Translations under genes and position numbers: made by a program
Source of the DNA: Dyadobacter sp. CY343
GTDB lineage: Bacteria; Bacteroidota; Bacteroidia; Cytophagales; Spirosomataceae
DNA: 64,000 bases
Direction: 5' to 3'
Assembly (NCBI RefSeq): GCF_021390335.1
Contig: NZ_JAJUXK010000001.1
Coordinates: 682,001 to 746,000 of the forward strand
Notes under the pieces: generated by a model
The model's input: only the letters and a program-made list of their open reading frames with translations
Told to the model about the DNA's origin: nothing
Database searches by the model: none
Shown here: positions 35,728 through 45,347 of the stretch, piece by piece
How positions within the stretch are numbered: the first letter of the stretch is position 1
Layout: each line of letters begins with the position of its first letter

Positions 35728-36351
35728 TCAGTCAGCTTCCGCCGTTTCTTCCTTGGGAACTTTAACCGAAACACCACCTGAAACGATCATTTTCATGACG
35801 TCGGTAGAAGGCGCATCGACTGGTACTACCAGGGCGGTAGGGACAATGAGGAGCTCGCCGGAAAGTGAATAGGAGAATGGCATATAAACTGCGACGTGAT
35901 CTGAAATTTTGAGGTGGGTCAGGTCATTTTGTGTGATGAAACCGATCTTTTTAATCTCAGCATCTTTGTAAATGGTGACCAGTACGGGTTGGTTGAATTT
36001 CTTTTTGTCACCGACAAATGCAAGTATGAGGTCTTTAATGGAATAGTAGATCAGGCTTACGAGCGGAATGCGGCGCATCAGCTTTTCAGTAAACTTGAAA
36101 AAGGACTGCGGAATGATTGTGGAAAACAGAAACCCAAGTAATATGATCCCGGAAAGGATGATCAGCACACCCAGCCCGGGCAGGTAAATGGACTGCTGAT
36201 CGGAGATCGGAATGTCGATCCGGATAATATTATCGAGATATTCCACGCCACTCCAGATAATCAGCCCGGTGGCGTAAAGCGGCGCAACGAGCACGAGCCC
36301 ACGTATAAAATAGCTGATGATCCTTTTCAGGATCGAATTCTTAATTTCCAT
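35728..36351 (-). CDS. DUF502 membrane protein
   Basis: The 207-residue protein belongs to the DUF502 family: two N-terminal helices (FIRGLVLVAPLYATGLIIWS and LGVLIILSGIILLGFLF) are followed by IPLVSLIYYSIKDLILAF, and a soluble domain has VYMPFSYSLSGELLIVPT and the C-terminal KMIVSGGVSV. The family is widespread and its function unknown; an envelope or trafficking role has been suggested in plants, where it is called LCV-like. It heads a short minus-strand group and is divergent from the Ldh-type gene. Confidence 0.87.
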   Translation of the reverse strand: MEIKNSILKRIISYFIRGLVLVAPLYATGLIIWSGVEYLDNIIRIDIPISDQQSIYLPGLGVLIILSGIILLGFLFSTIIPQSFFKFTEKLMRRIPLVSLIYYSIKDLILAFVGDKKKFNQPVLVTIYKDAEIKKIGFITQNDLTHLKISDHVAVYMPFSYSLSGELLIVPTALVVPVDAPSTDVMKMIVSGGVSVKVPKEETAEAD

Positions 36352-36415
36352 TTAGTTTGAAGCCTTTGCGGCGGAAAAGGTAGGTAGTATGCGGACAGAT
36401 ACGGCGAATGAAATA

Positions 36416-36446
36416 TTGGACGATGCCGATTGAATTTTGATATTTG
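36416..36446 (+). promoter_or_regulatory. Candidate promoter of the Ldh-type dehydrogenase
   Basis: TTG (36416-36418) and GATATTTG (36439-36446) are 20 bp apart. The second differs from TAnnTTTG only at the first base. It lies 67 bp before the chosen ATG. Confidence 0.4.
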
Positions 36447-36513
36447 CACCCCGACAGCAACTTTTAGCTGTAATCTCCGTAAAAATAAAGAGAAGTTCAC
36501 TCATTTGACGTAT

Positions 36514-37593
36514 ATGTATCAGGCCAGTTATTTGAAACATTTTACAGAAGAAGTTTTTCGCGCAATCGGCTGTCCGGCCGAGGAAGCGGAACTGGCTTCG
36601 ACCGTATTGATCAGCGCAGATCTTCGCGGCGTCGATTCGCACGGAATTGCGCGTTTGGCGGGTTATGTGCGGTTATATGACAATGGAAGGCTGAATCCTA
36701 CGCCGCAGGTGAAGGTAGTTTATGAAACGCCAAGTACGGCGGTGGTTGACGGAGATCGTGGGCTGGGACTGGTTGTGGCGCCTCAGGCGATGGAAATTGC
36801 GATGGAAAAAGCGGAGAAAGTGGGTTCGGGCTGGGTTTCAGTACGTAATTCCAATCACTTCGGTATAGCGGGATACCACGCAATGCTGGCGCTTCAAAGG
36901 GATATGATCGGTTGGACGATGACCAATGCGGCCCCGCTGGTCACGCCTACTTTTTCACTGGATAAATTACTGGGAACCAATCCAATAGCAGTGGCGGTAC
37001 CGGCGAACGAGGAGCCTGCATTTGTAGCAGATTTTGCGTCGACCGCTGTCGCTTACGGGAAGTTTGAGATATTGCAACGCAAAAATTTGCCAGCTCCACT
37101 AGGCTGGGCCCAGGATTCGGAAGGAAATCCTACGACGGATTCTAATGCTGTAAAAAGCGGCGGCGGGTTATTGCCGCTGGGTTCGGACAGAGAACATGGA
37201 AGTCACAAGGGATATGGTTTGGGTGCTATTGTAGATATATTCTCGGGTGTGCTTTCGGGTGCAAATTTTGGCCCGTGGGTGCCGCCTTTCGCTACGGCAG
37301 GGTTTATGTCGGCGCAGGAAGGAGTGGGGTTGGGTACGGGGCATTTCCTCGGCGCAATGCGGGTGGATGGTTTCAGGCCGGCCGAAGACTTTAAGAAAGA
37401 TATGGATAAATGGATCCGTGCATTCAGAGGCGCGCGGGCGGTGGAAGGAGAAAAAGTATTGATCCCGGGCGATCCTGAGCGGGAAATGGAGGCAGATCGA
37501 AGTGTGAATGGAATCCAATTGCTGGAACCTGTTGTTTTGTCGCTGGCCGAGCTGGCGAAAAGGTTCGGGATCCCATTTGAAGCAAATTTATAA
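36514..37593 (+). CDS. Ldh-family oxidoreductase (malate/L-lactate/ureidoglycolate dehydrogenase type)
   Basis: I use ATG 36514 (359 residues, MYQASYLKHFTEEVF); the longer frame from 36430 would start inside the candidate promoter. The NAD(P)-dependent Ldh/YiaK family is clear from LISADLRGVDSHGIARLAGYV, VSVRNSNHFGIAGYHAMLAL, LLGTNPIAVAVPA and the later HKGYGLGAIVDIFSGVLSG. Substrates in the family include malate, L-lactate, 2,3-diketogulonate, ureidoglycolate and delta1-piperideine-2-carboxylate, and the sequence alone does not decide. It is upstream of mltG by 65 bp. Confidence 0.9.
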   Translation: MYQASYLKHFTEEVFRAIGCPAEEAELASTVLISADLRGVDSHGIARLAGYVRLYDNGRLNPTPQVKVVYETPSTAVVDGDRGLGLVVAPQAMEIAMEKAEKVGSGWVSVRNSNHFGIAGYHAMLALQRDMIGWTMTNAAPLVTPTFSLDKLLGTNPIAVAVPANEEPAFVADFASTAVAYGKFEILQRKNLPAPLGWAQDSEGNPTTDSNAVKSGGGLLPLGSDREHGSHKGYGLGAIVDIFSGVLSGANFGPWVPPFATAGFMSAQEGVGLGTGHFLGAMRVDGFRPAEDFKKDMDKWIRAFRGARAVEGEKVLIPGDPEREMEADRSVNGIQLLEPVVLSLAELAKRFGIPFEANL

Positions 37594-37613
37594 ACAAAAA
37601 GAAAACAGCAGAA

Positions 37614-37648
37614 GCCGGGCGCCGGGCGCCGACTGCCGAAGCTGACAG
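37614..37648. repeat. GC-rich intergenic motif with a doubled GCCGGGC
   Basis: GCCGGGC is repeated at 37614-37620 and 37621-37627, followed by CGACTGCCGAAGCTGACAG (37630-37648). The latter nearly matches the reverse complement of 22623-22649. Confidence 0.5.
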
Positions 37649-37658
37649 ACTTATCACT

Positions 37659-38696
37659 ATGTCGCGTAATTTCAAAGTAGGGTTATTCGTAACCATCGCC
37701 ATTCTGGCCACCACATTTTCATTTTATTTCTGGCAGATATTCAAAACGCCGAATCTGCAAGTTGATAAGCAAACGAGTTTCGTATTGCTGATCCCGGAAG
37801 GCGGGACTTATCAATCTGTTTTGGATACGCTGAACAAGCACGATGTGATCAATGACCACATTTCATTCCGTTTCCTGGCAAAATTGCTGGACTATCCGGA
37901 GGAAGTGAAACCAGGCCGCTACGTGATCAAGCCCGGTAGCAGCAATTATACGGTAGTCAAAAAACTGAGCTCGGGAAACCAGGATGCGGTGAAGCTCACT
38001 TTCAATAATATCAGGCTGAAAGAAGATCTGATCAAACGCATTGGCAGCAGGTTTGAATTTGGAGAAGCCAATTTTCGCAAAGCATTGAACGATCCCGCAG
38101 TTTGTAACAAATACGGACTGGATACGCTCACGATCGTGTCTATGTTTTTACCCAATACCTATGAAATATTCTGGACAACGGGTACTGAGAAGTTTTTGGA
38201 CAGAATGCATAGTGAATACAAGAAATTCTGGACGGATGAAAAGGTGGCGAAAGCAAAGGAAATCGGACTTACACCAGTTCAGGTTTCTATTTTAGCTTCC
38301 ATTGTCGAAGAGGAGCAAGCCAGGAAAGTGGACGAGCGTCCGCGTGTGGCGGGTCTGTATCTCAACCGTTTAAAGGCTGAAATGCCGTTGCAGGCTGATC
38401 CTACTATCAAATTTGCATTGCAGGATTTTGCGATCAAACGGATATTGAATGGTCAGCTGATGATCCAGTCGCCTTACAATACCTATCTCAACACCGGCCT
38501 GCCTCCCGGCCCGATCCGCGTAGCCGATTTCAATTCGCTGGATGCAGTCCTGAATTACGATAAGCACGATTATATTTATATGTGTGCAAAAGCGGATTTG
38601 TCTGGTTACCACGCATTTGCGACCAATTATGATGACCATCTCAAAAACGCCCGTCTTTACCAGGCTGAATTGAACCGGCTTAAAATCCTGAAATAG
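37659..38696 (+). CDS. mltG: Endolytic murein transglycosylase MltG
   Basis: MltG cuts nascent glycan strands in the membrane and sets their length. The 345-residue protein has one N-terminal membrane helix (residues 7-29), a LysM-like region with SYTV-like motif SSNYTVVKKLSSG, and the catalytic segment LASIVEEEQARKVDERPRVA with the family glutamate. The signature MPLQADPTIKFAL and YNTYLNTGLPPGPI follow. Length and order match the family. It starts the cluster mltG-thioesterase-yihY, where genes are 1 and 6 bp apart. Confidence 0.95.
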   Translation: MSRNFKVGLFVTIAILATTFSFYFWQIFKTPNLQVDKQTSFVLLIPEGGTYQSVLDTLNKHDVINDHISFRFLAKLLDYPEEVKPGRYVIKPGSSNYTVVKKLSSGNQDAVKLTFNNIRLKEDLIKRIGSRFEFGEANFRKALNDPAVCNKYGLDTLTIVSMFLPNTYEIFWTTGTEKFLDRMHSEYKKFWTDEKVAKAKEIGLTPVQVSILASIVEEEQARKVDERPRVAGLYLNRLKAEMPLQADPTIKFALQDFAIKRILNGQLMIQSPYNTYLNTGLPPGPIRVADFNSLDAVLNYDKHDYIYMCAKADLSGYHAFATNYDDHLKNARLYQAELNRLKILK

Positions 38697-38697
38697 C

Positions 38698-39108
38698 ATG
38701 TTTGTTTATGAAGTAAAAGGCATTCGCGTCAGGTATGCTGACACGGATCAGATGGGGTATGTGTATTACGGAAATTATGCCCGGTACTACGAGATTGGTC
38801 GGGTGGAATCGCTGCGCAGCCTTGATTTTCATTACAAAGCAATGGAAGATGAAGGAGTTATGATGCCTGTTTACGAAAGTCACTTCCGCTATTTAAAACC
38901 GGCCCGTTACGACGATCTGCTGAATATCCGCGTTACGATTCAGGATATGCCGGGTGTTCGGGTTCGTTTTTTTTATGAAATTCGAAATCAGGACGATATT
39001 TTACTCAACACAGGAGACACGACGCTCGTTTTTCAAAGGCGCGATAACGGGAAGTTGTGTACAGCTCCGGAGAAGCTCAAAGCAAAGCTTCTTGCCTATT
39101 TTGAATAA
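38698..39108 (+). CDS. Acyl-CoA thioesterase, hotdog fold (YbgC-like)
   Basis: The 136-residue hotdog protein has the 4-hydroxybenzoyl-CoA thioesterase/YbgC pattern VRYADTDQMGYVYYGNYARY. D17 is the expected catalytic aspartate, and EIGRVESLRSL follows. FFYEIRNQDDILLNTGDTTL is the second half of the fold. YbgC proteins hydrolyse short-chain or phospholipid-related acyl-CoAs and are often near Tol-Pal genes, which are absent here. The ATG is one base after the mltG stop, and yihY follows after 6 bp. Confidence 0.9.
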   Translation: MFVYEVKGIRVRYADTDQMGYVYYGNYARYYEIGRVESLRSLDFHYKAMEDEGVMMPVYESHFRYLKPARYDDLLNIRVTIQDMPGVRVRFFYEIRNQDDILLNTGDTTLVFQRRDNGKLCTAPEKLKAKLLAYFE

Positions 39109-39114
39109 GTAACT

Positions 39115-40062
39115 ATGGAAAATATGCTTGAAAAACTGTTGCGAAACCGCCAAATCAAGCGACTTATTACGTGGTTACAGAAGTCGATGTTATGGAAAGG
39201 GACGGTATCACCTTACGAGATTATCCTGAACCTGGTACAGAGCAACCGAAAGTACGATATCGACCAGCGCGCTTCGGCTGTTGCTTATAGTCTCACACTC
39301 GCCGCATTTCCGGCCATTATCTTCCTTTTTACCCTAATACCCTACATTCCAATCGAAAATCTGGATCAGCAGATCATGGAACTGTTGCGTGAAAATATGC
39401 CGCGCGGAATCTATGAAGATGCTGACCAGACGATCATGGATATTATCAGCAGGCCTCGCAGCGGCGTACTTTCTTTCGGTTTTATTTTCGCGATGATTGC
39501 TTCTACCAACGGTATGATGTCGCTGATGCGGTCATTTGATATGGTGTATGAAGACGACGAGATCAGGGGTTTTTTGCTTACACGCGGCATTGCTATCCTG
39601 CTTACTTTGCTGCTGATCCTGGTTTTGTGCGTGTCTGTGATTTTGCTGATCGTCGGTGACGCCGTGATGCACCTGCTTTCTGAATGGAATATCGTAATGG
39701 ACAGCCTGCTACTGACCATGCTGAATGTGACCCGATACCTGGTCAGTTTTGGTTCACTTATGCTCACGATCTCGATTATTTACCGGTTCGCGCCTTCTCA
39801 CGGCCGTCAAACCGCTTTCTTGAATGTGGGGTCAATTATCGCTTCTGTTCTGATCCTCGCTTCGACTTACGGATTCTCGTTTTATCTCTCCAAATTTAGC
39901 TCGTATAACAAATTGTACGGCTCTATTGGTACGATGATCGCATTGATGATCTGGCTGTACCTGCTTGCATTTGTAATTATTTTGGGCTTCGAGATCAACG
40001 ACAGCATCGCGACTGCGCGAAGGAGGAAAGGGTATTCAAGGCGTTCATCTGCCGTAAAATAA
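39115..40062 (+). CDS. YihY/BrkB-family membrane protein
   Basis: The 315-residue inner-membrane protein has about six helices and the family marks: RASAVAYSLTLAAFPAIIFL after the first cytoplasmic part, a loop with MPRGIYEDADQTIMDIIS, SFGFIFAMIASTNGMMSLM, and the C-terminal YGSIGTMIALMIWLYLLAF followed by EINDSIATARRRKG. The family was once called RNase BN in error; function is unknown, with hints of a role in envelope or transport. It ends the mltG cluster; a 106-bp gap precedes the glycosyltransferase. Confidence 0.9.
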   Translation: MENMLEKLLRNRQIKRLITWLQKSMLWKGTVSPYEIILNLVQSNRKYDIDQRASAVAYSLTLAAFPAIIFLFTLIPYIPIENLDQQIMELLRENMPRGIYEDADQTIMDIISRPRSGVLSFGFIFAMIASTNGMMSLMRSFDMVYEDDEIRGFLLTRGIAILLTLLLILVLCVSVILLIVGDAVMHLLSEWNIVMDSLLLTMLNVTRYLVSFGSLMLTISIIYRFAPSHGRQTAFLNVGSIIASVLILASTYGFSFYLSKFSSYNKLYGSIGTMIALMIWLYLLAFVIILGFEINDSIATARRRKGYSRRSSAVK

Positions 40063-40168
40063 CAAACTCCTTCGGTTGTTCGGATACTTACTAGTTTTGT
40101 CAGGAAAGGCGCAAATCATCAACAACTTCCGCGCCGTTGTGAGCTAGACAGCACATGTGCGTGTACAA

Positions 40169-41161
40169 ATGAAACAATTGGAACTGCCACTGGTTACGGT
40201 AATCCTGACCGTATTTAATCAGGAAAAATATTTAGAGGAGACGCTCAATTCGGTATTCAGCCAGACTTATCCTTCCTTACAGCTTATCGTTATTGATAAT
40301 GCGAGTTCAGACGATTCTCTCCGCATTATCGATCATTTTCAGGAAAAAGGTCCTGCATTTCAACTCATCAAAAACCATAGAAATGTCGGCTTGTGCCGCG
40401 CGTTTAACCAAGGTTTGCGCATTGCGGAAGGGAAATATGTGATTGACCTTTCTGGCGACGATATCATGCTTGCCGACCGTATTGCAAAGCAGGTAAGAGC
40501 TTTTGAGGCACTATCGGAGGAATATGCGGTTCTTTTTTCCAATGCTATTTATATTGATAAATCGGGCCACGAGCTGAATTACCATTACCCGGTTAACGAG
40601 TGGGGGAGAGCTTTAATGCAGGTACCTTCGGGCGATGTGTACAAAAAAGTGCTTGAAAATTATTTTATCTGCACGCCCACGATGATGATGCGCAGAGAGG
40701 CGCTGCATTTGCTTGGAGGTTATGATGAAGATCTGCTTTTTGAGGACTTCGATTTCTGGATCAGGTCGGCAGTTCGGTTTAAGTATCAGTATCAGGATGA
40801 AGTTTTAACCAAAAAAAGACTGCTGCCCGCTTCACTTTCCAGCCTGGTTTACCAAAAAAATAGCGGCTTGCTAAACTCCTATTATGCTGTCTGCAACAAA
40901 GCTTACGACCTGAACCGCGACCAGCAGGAATTTGATCTGCTGGCGGCACGTATTCGTACATTTATCCGCAAATGTCTGTACGCACAGGATGTTGAATTGG
41001 CAATGCGTTTTCGGCGTTTGCTGAATTACATCGAAAACCCGGGGTGGCAGACGGAGGTGATTATATTGTTGTGCAGATTACATCTTCCGGTCAATTTTGC
41101 GTACCGATTTTATATTAAAAACTTAAAAAAAGCATTTGGTCAGGAAGGATTTAGCTTTTAG
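40169..41161 (+). CDS. Family 2 glycosyltransferase
   Basis: ATG 40169 gives 330 residues (a GTG 12 bp upstream is possible). The GT-A core starts [20 protein letters not shown] and has [16 protein letters not shown] (nucleotide-sugar binding) and the DxD-like [12 protein letters not shown] third motif, [19 protein letters not shown], has the acidic ED of the catalytic base. About 100 further residues at the C-terminus are helical. The enzyme likely adds a sugar to a glycan or lipid, but no polysaccharide cluster is around it. The Sua5-like gene starts 32 bp downstream. Confidence 0.9.
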   Translation: MKQLELPLVTVILTVFNQEKYLEETLNSVFSQTYPSLQLIVIDNASSDDSLRIIDHFQEKGPAFQLIKNHRNVGLCRAFNQGLRIAEGKYVIDLSGDDIMLADRIAKQVRAFEALSEEYAVLFSNAIYIDKSGHELNYHYPVNEWGRALMQVPSGDVYKKVLENYFICTPTMMMRREALHLLGGYDEDLLFEDFDFWIRSAVRFKYQYQDEVLTKKRLLPASLSSLVYQKNSGLLNSYYAVCNKAYDLNRDQQEFDLLAARIRTFIRKCLYAQDVELAMRFRRLLNYIENPGWQTEVIILLCRLHLPVNFAYRFYIKNLKKAFGQEGFSF

Positions 41162-41193
41162 CATTGTTAGTTAATAAAAAGTTACAAGTTCCT

Positions 41194-41820
41194 ATGCCTG
41201 CTGAATTCATTAAAATATATCCCCAGAACCCCGACGAGCGTCGAATCAGACAAGTTGTTGATTGTTTGCGCGGGGGAGGATTGGTCATTTATCCAACTGA
41301 CACGATCTATGGTCTCGGTTGTGATATCTACAATTCAAGAGCGGTTGAAAAGATCGCACGTATAAAAGGGATCAAGCCTCAGAAAAACGACTTTTCATTC
41401 ATTTGCTATGATCTGAGCCACATTTCGGATTTTGCAAGAGTTGGCAATACAGCTTTCAAAATGATGAAGCGCGTGCTGCCTGGTCCCTATACTTTCATTC
41501 TGGAAGCCACCAGTAACGTACCCAAGCTTTTAAATACAAACAAAAAGACGGTCGGTATCCGGGTGCCGGACAATCTTATCCCAAGGCTGATCGTACGGGA
41601 TCTTGGAAATCCGATTGTGACAACTTCCATCAAAGATGATGACGAAGTGATCGAGTATTCAACTGACCCTGAGCTGATTTACGAGAAATTTCAACATCAG
41701 GTCGATATCGTTGTCGACGGCGGTTATGGTGGCAATATCCCTTCGACCATTGTGAAAGCGGATGCAGAGGAGTTCGAGGTAATCCGGGAAGGGTTGGGCG
41801 ATATCAGTATTTTTTCGTGA
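41194..41820 (+). CDS. Sua5/YciO/YrdC-family protein, probable threonylcarbamoyl-AMP synthase
   Basis: I place the start at ATG 41194 (208 residues, [20 protein letters not shown]); the TTG at 41164 would add an extension of ten residues. The YrdC fold shows [32 protein letters not shown] and [18 protein letters not shown], and GIRVPDN. The KR-like nucleotide/threonine contact residues are partly kept, and the form is nearer YciO than TsaC, so assignment to tRNA t6A synthesis is probable but not certain. It is 97-102 bp before the WbqC-like gene. Confidence 0.85.
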   Translation: MPAEFIKIYPQNPDERRIRQVVDCLRGGGLVIYPTDTIYGLGCDIYNSRAVEKIARIKGIKPQKNDFSFICYDLSHISDFARVGNTAFKMMKRVLPGPYTFILEATSNVPKLLNTNKKTVGIRVPDNLIPRLIVRDLGNPIVTTSIKDDDEVIEYSTDPELIYEKFQHQVDIVVDGGYGGNIPSTIVKADAEEFEVIREGLGDISIFS

Positions 41821-41887
41821 CCTGAATTGTAAAGATCCAAGCCGGTATTGAAGATTGCCGACTACGGAAAATAATTATTATAAATTT

Positions 41888-41919
41888 TTTGATAATATCA
41901 CGAGCCTTTAGCATATTTG
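41888..41919 (+). promoter_or_regulatory. Candidate promoter before the WbqC-like gene
   Basis: TTTG (41888-41891) and CATATTTG (41912-41919) are 20 bp apart. The second has one mismatch to TAnnTTTG. The box overlaps the TTG that would be the longest start of the next gene. Confidence 0.45.
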
Positions 41920-41922
41920 ATA

Positions 41923-42582
41923 GTGTCGGAAATATCAGTGAATAGTGCGAAAACAAGTGCAGCGAGGATAGAATTACAGTATTTGCCCTGCCTGGAATAC
42001 TTTACCTGCATTCTTCAGTACGACCGGATTTTAATTGATATCGAGGAAAGATATGTGAAGCAGACGTTCCGGAACCGGTGCAGTGTGCTTACTGCCAACA
42101 AAATCGATGTACTGACGGTCCCGGTGAAAGGATTCGATGCAGTCGCCCCCACAAAAGATATATTGATCGATTATAACCAGGATTGGTTAAGACGCCACCT
42201 GGGCTGCCTGAAATCAGCATACGGAAAATCTCCGTTTTACGAGTTTTACATATCTGAATTTACCCACACTTACGAAAAAAAGCCGCGATTTCTGGCGGAT
42301 TTGAATTATGAATTATTGACAATTTGTCTTAGATTGGTAGGGATCAAAAGGGAGATCAGGTACATTTTGTCAGGTGAACGGGAAGAAGAAAAGGGTGTCG
42401 ATAACGTTATATCGCTCATAAACAACAAGAAAAGCCAAAATTCTTCGATTTACTATCAGCCACTACCTTATTATCAGACTTTTGGGAATGATTTTGTAGG
42501 TAATCTTAGCATAATTGATTTACTCTTTAACATGGGGCCGGAAGCAAAAAGTGTTTTGTTAAGATCCTGTAAATCTCGATAA
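41923..42582 (+). CDS. WbqC-like family protein
   Basis: The reading frame has no usable ATG; candidates are TTG 41917, GTG 41923 and GTG 41938. I list GTG 41923 (219 residues). The protein matches the WbqC-like family: IELQYLPCLEYFTCILQYDR, IDIEERYVKQTFRNRCSVLT, a VPVKGF segment and the motif NQDWLRRHLGCLKSAYGKSP. In O-antigen loci WbqC is linked to sugar modification or transfer, but the reaction is unknown. It stands alone here. Because a promoter-like box covers 41912-41919, GTG 41938 (after GGAAAT) is a serious alternative. Confidence 0.75.
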   Translation: MSEISVNSAKTSAARIELQYLPCLEYFTCILQYDRILIDIEERYVKQTFRNRCSVLTANKIDVLTVPVKGFDAVAPTKDILIDYNQDWLRRHLGCLKSAYGKSPFYEFYISEFTHTYEKKPRFLADLNYELLTICLRLVGIKREIRYILSGEREEEKGVDNVISLINNKKSQNSSIYYQPLPYYQTFGNDFVGNLSIIDLLFNMGPEAKSVLLRSCKSR

Positions 42583-42646
42583 AGCTATTTGAACAAAGAG
42601 AGCTCAAGTAGCGTTAATGACTTTAAACACTTTTTATTGCTACACG

Positions 42647-45184
42647 ATGGAAGCAAAATTTTCGAATAGAGTGAAAGAAGTAATTTCTATGAGCCGGGAA
42701 GAAGCCCTCCGCCTTGGCCATGATTACATTGGAGCAGAACACTTATTACTAGGGATGATACGTGAGGGTGACGGTGTAGCGATTGGATTACTTAAAAAAC
42801 TCGGCGTTTCGTTGGACGATGTACGTCAAACGATCGAGCAGGCAACCAAGGGTGCCGCAACAAACAATGTCAAGAATCTTCAAAATATACCTTTGACAAG
42901 GCAATCGGAAAAAGTACTTAAAATCACTTATCTGGAAGCTAAAATTTTCAAAAGTACGCTGATCGGAACTGAACATTTATTGTTGTCGATCCTGCGGGAT
43001 GAAGATAATGTAGGGACGCAGATCTTACATAAATTTAATGTTAACTACGAAGTCATTAAGGAAATGTTAGAATATCAATCATCTGGATCCAGACCTCATA
43101 TGGGGCCGGAGACCGAGGACGGAGACGACGAAGCAAGAGGCGGAATGTTTGGAGGCGGCGGATCTTCATCCGGAAAAGAATCAAAAGGTGCAGAGAAATC
43201 GCGCACGCCAGTATTGGATAATTTCGGAAGAGATTTGACCAAGATGGCGGAAGTCGGCAAACTAGACCCTATTGTAGGTCGTGAAAAGGAAATCGAGCGC
43301 GTTGCGCAAATCCTTAGCCGCCGTAAAAAGAATAACCCGATCCTGATCGGTGAGCCGGGTGTGGGTAAAACTGCTATTGCAGAAGGGCTTGCATTGCGGA
43401 TCGTTCAGAAAAAAGTATCGCGTGTGCTTTTTGGCAAACGCGTTGTAACGCTTGATCTGGCTTCACTGGTAGCAGGTACAAAATACCGCGGTCAGTTTGA
43501 AGAAAGAATGAAAGCGGTGATGAATGAGTTGGAAAAGTCTCCTGACGTGATCCTGTTCATTGATGAGCTGCACACGATTGTCGGCGCAGGTGGCGCTTCC
43601 GGTTCGCTGGATGCCTCCAATATGTTCAAGCCGGCATTGTCACGCGGAGAAATCCAGTGTATCGGAGCTACGACATTAGATGAATATCGCCAGTATATTG
43701 AAAAAGACGGTGCATTGGCACGTCGTTTCCAAATGGTAATGGTGGATGCGACTTCGATCGAAGAAACGATCCAGATCCTTGAAAACATCAAAGATAAGTA
43801 CGAAGATCACCACCACGTAAACTATACGCCGGAATCGATCAGTACTGCTGTGAAACTTTCGGAAAGATATATTACGGACCGGTTCCTGCCGGATAAAGCG
43901 ATTGACGTATTGGATGAAGTGGGCGCAAGAGTTCACATCAGCAATATCACGGTTCCGGAAGATATTCTGGTTCTGGAAGAGCAGATCGAAAATATCAAGC
44001 AAGAGAAAAACCGGGTTGTTAAAAGCCAGAAATACGAGGAAGCAGCTCAGCTTAGAGATCGTGAGAAAAAATTGATCGATCAGCTTGACCGCGCGAAACT
44101 TGCCTGGGAAGAAGAAACCAAGCAAAAACGCTATACTGTAACTGAGCATAATGTAGCTGAGGTTGTAGCGATGATGACTGGTATTCCGGTCACCAACGTA
44201 TCGATGGATGAAGGCAAGAAATTGCTGAATATGGCTGAGGAGCTGAAAAGCAAGGTTATCGGACAAGATCCGCCAATCGAAAAGCTTACCAAGGCGATCC
44301 AGCGTACTCGTGTGGGATTGAAAGATCCTAAGAAACCGATCGGTTCGTTCATCTTCCTTGGACCAACAGGTGTAGGTAAGACGGAGCTTGCGAAGGTATT
44401 GTCAACTTATCTGTTTGATAAAGACGATTCACTGGTTCGTATCGATATGAGCGAGTACATGGAGAAATTCAGCGTATCTCGTCTAGTCGGAGCGCCTCCG
44501 GGATATGTGGGTTATGAAGAAGGTGGCCAGCTGACTGAAAAAATCAGAAGAAAACCATATAGCGTCGTTCTTTTGGATGAGATAGAAAAAGCGCACCCGG
44601 ACGTTTTCAATATCCTGTTACAGGTGTTGGACGATGGGATTCTGACGGACGGACTGGGAAGAAGGGTCGATTTCAGAAATACGATCATTATCATGACTTC
44701 CAATATCGGAGCGCGTGATTTGAAAGATTTCGGATCGGGTATCGGTTTCTCTACCAAAGCGAAATCTGAGAATCAGGATGAGATTATGAAAGGGACAATA
44801 CAAAGCGCCCTTCGTAAGGCATTCTCTCCAGAGTTCCTGAACCGTTTGGATGATGTGATCGTGTTCAACTCGCTGCAACGTGAGGATCTGCACAGGATCA
44901 TCGATATTTCTCTCGGCAAGTTGTTTAACCGTGTGAAAGGTTTGGGTTATGAAATCGAGTTGACTATCCCGGCGAAAGATTTTCTTTCTGAAAAAGGATA
45001 CGATCCTCAGTATGGAGCCCGCCCGCTTAACCGCGCGATCCAAAAATACCTCGAAGATCCCGTTGCTGAGGAAATCCTGAAAGGTGATTTGCGTGAAGGT
45101 GACGTATTGGTTGCAAACCACGAAGAAAACAGTGAGCAACTCGTAATTACAGTAAGGAAAAAAGAAGAAGAATTGGCGAATTAA
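42647..45184 (+). CDS. clpC: ATP-dependent Clp protease ATP-binding subunit ClpC
   Basis: ATG 42647 gives 845 residues starting [20 protein letters not shown], the usual ClpC start. The N-domain has two Clp repeats ([20 protein letters not shown] and [19 protein letters not shown]). The first AAA+ module has Walker A GEPGVGKT (235-242) and [14 protein letters not shown]-like coiled middle region holds [18 protein letters not shown]. The second module has GPTGVGKT (572-579), [14 protein letters not shown], and the IGF loop in [11 protein letters not shown] that docks ClpP. It unfolds proteins for ClpP. A strong terminator follows, so it is monocistronic. Confidence 0.95.
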   Translation: MEAKFSNRVKEVISMSREEALRLGHDYIGAEHLLLGMIREGDGVAIGLLKKLGVSLDDVRQTIEQATKGAATNNVKNLQNIPLTRQSEKVLKITYLEAKIFKSTLIGTEHLLLSILRDEDNVGTQILHKFNVNYEVIKEMLEYQSSGSRPHMGPETEDGDDEARGGMFGGGGSSSGKESKGAEKSRTPVLDNFGRDLTKMAEVGKLDPIVGREKEIERVAQILSRRKKNNPILIGEPGVGKTAIAEGLALRIVQKKVSRVLFGKRVVTLDLASLVAGTKYRGQFEERMKAVMNELEKSPDVILFIDELHTIVGAGGASGSLDASNMFKPALSRGEIQCIGATTLDEYRQYIEKDGALARRFQMVMVDATSIEETIQILENIKDKYEDHHHVNYTPESISTAVKLSERYITDRFLPDKAIDVLDEVGARVHISNITVPEDILVLEEQIENIKQEKNRVVKSQKYEEAAQLRDREKKLIDQLDRAKLAWEEETKQKRYTVTEHNVAEVVAMMTGIPVTNVSMDEGKKLLNMAEELKSKVIGQDPPIEKLTKAIQRTRVGLKDPKKPIGSFIFLGPTGVGKTELAKVLSTYLFDKDDSLVRIDMSEYMEKFSVSRLVGAPPGYVGYEEGGQLTEKIRRKPYSVVLLDEIEKAHPDVFNILLQVLDDGILTDGLGRRVDFRNTIIIMTSNIGARDLKDFGSGIGFSTKAKSENQDEIMKGTIQSALRKAFSPEFLNRLDDVIVFNSLQREDLHRIIDISLGKLFNRVKGLGYEIELTIPAKDFLSEKGYDPQYGARPLNRAIQKYLEDPVAEEILKGDLREGDVLVANHEENSEQLVITVRKKEEELAN

Positions 45185-45216
45185 TTAGCTGATTAGTAGT
45201 AAAATAATAGTAATGC

Positions 45217-45247
45217 AAAAAGGCAGGTCGAAAGATCTGCCTTTTTT
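45217..45247 (+). terminator. Intrinsic terminator after clpC
   Basis: Arms 45217-45229 (AAAAAGGCAGGTC) and 45234-45246 (GATCTGCCTTTTT) pair over 13 bp with one G-U pair around a GAAA tetraloop and end in a T-run. Confidence 0.9.
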
Positions 45248-45347
45248 GTTGACAAATATTAACACCGGCCTTTCAAAGCATTTGCCGGATTTCTGCGTTC
45301 ACATGATGAATTCGTTTATATTTAACCAACAAATAATTAAATAGCAG

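Noticed and set aside
39115..40062. Ribonuclease BN
   Set aside because: This old name for YihY-family proteins was a misassignment; the protein is an integral membrane protein without nuclease motifs.
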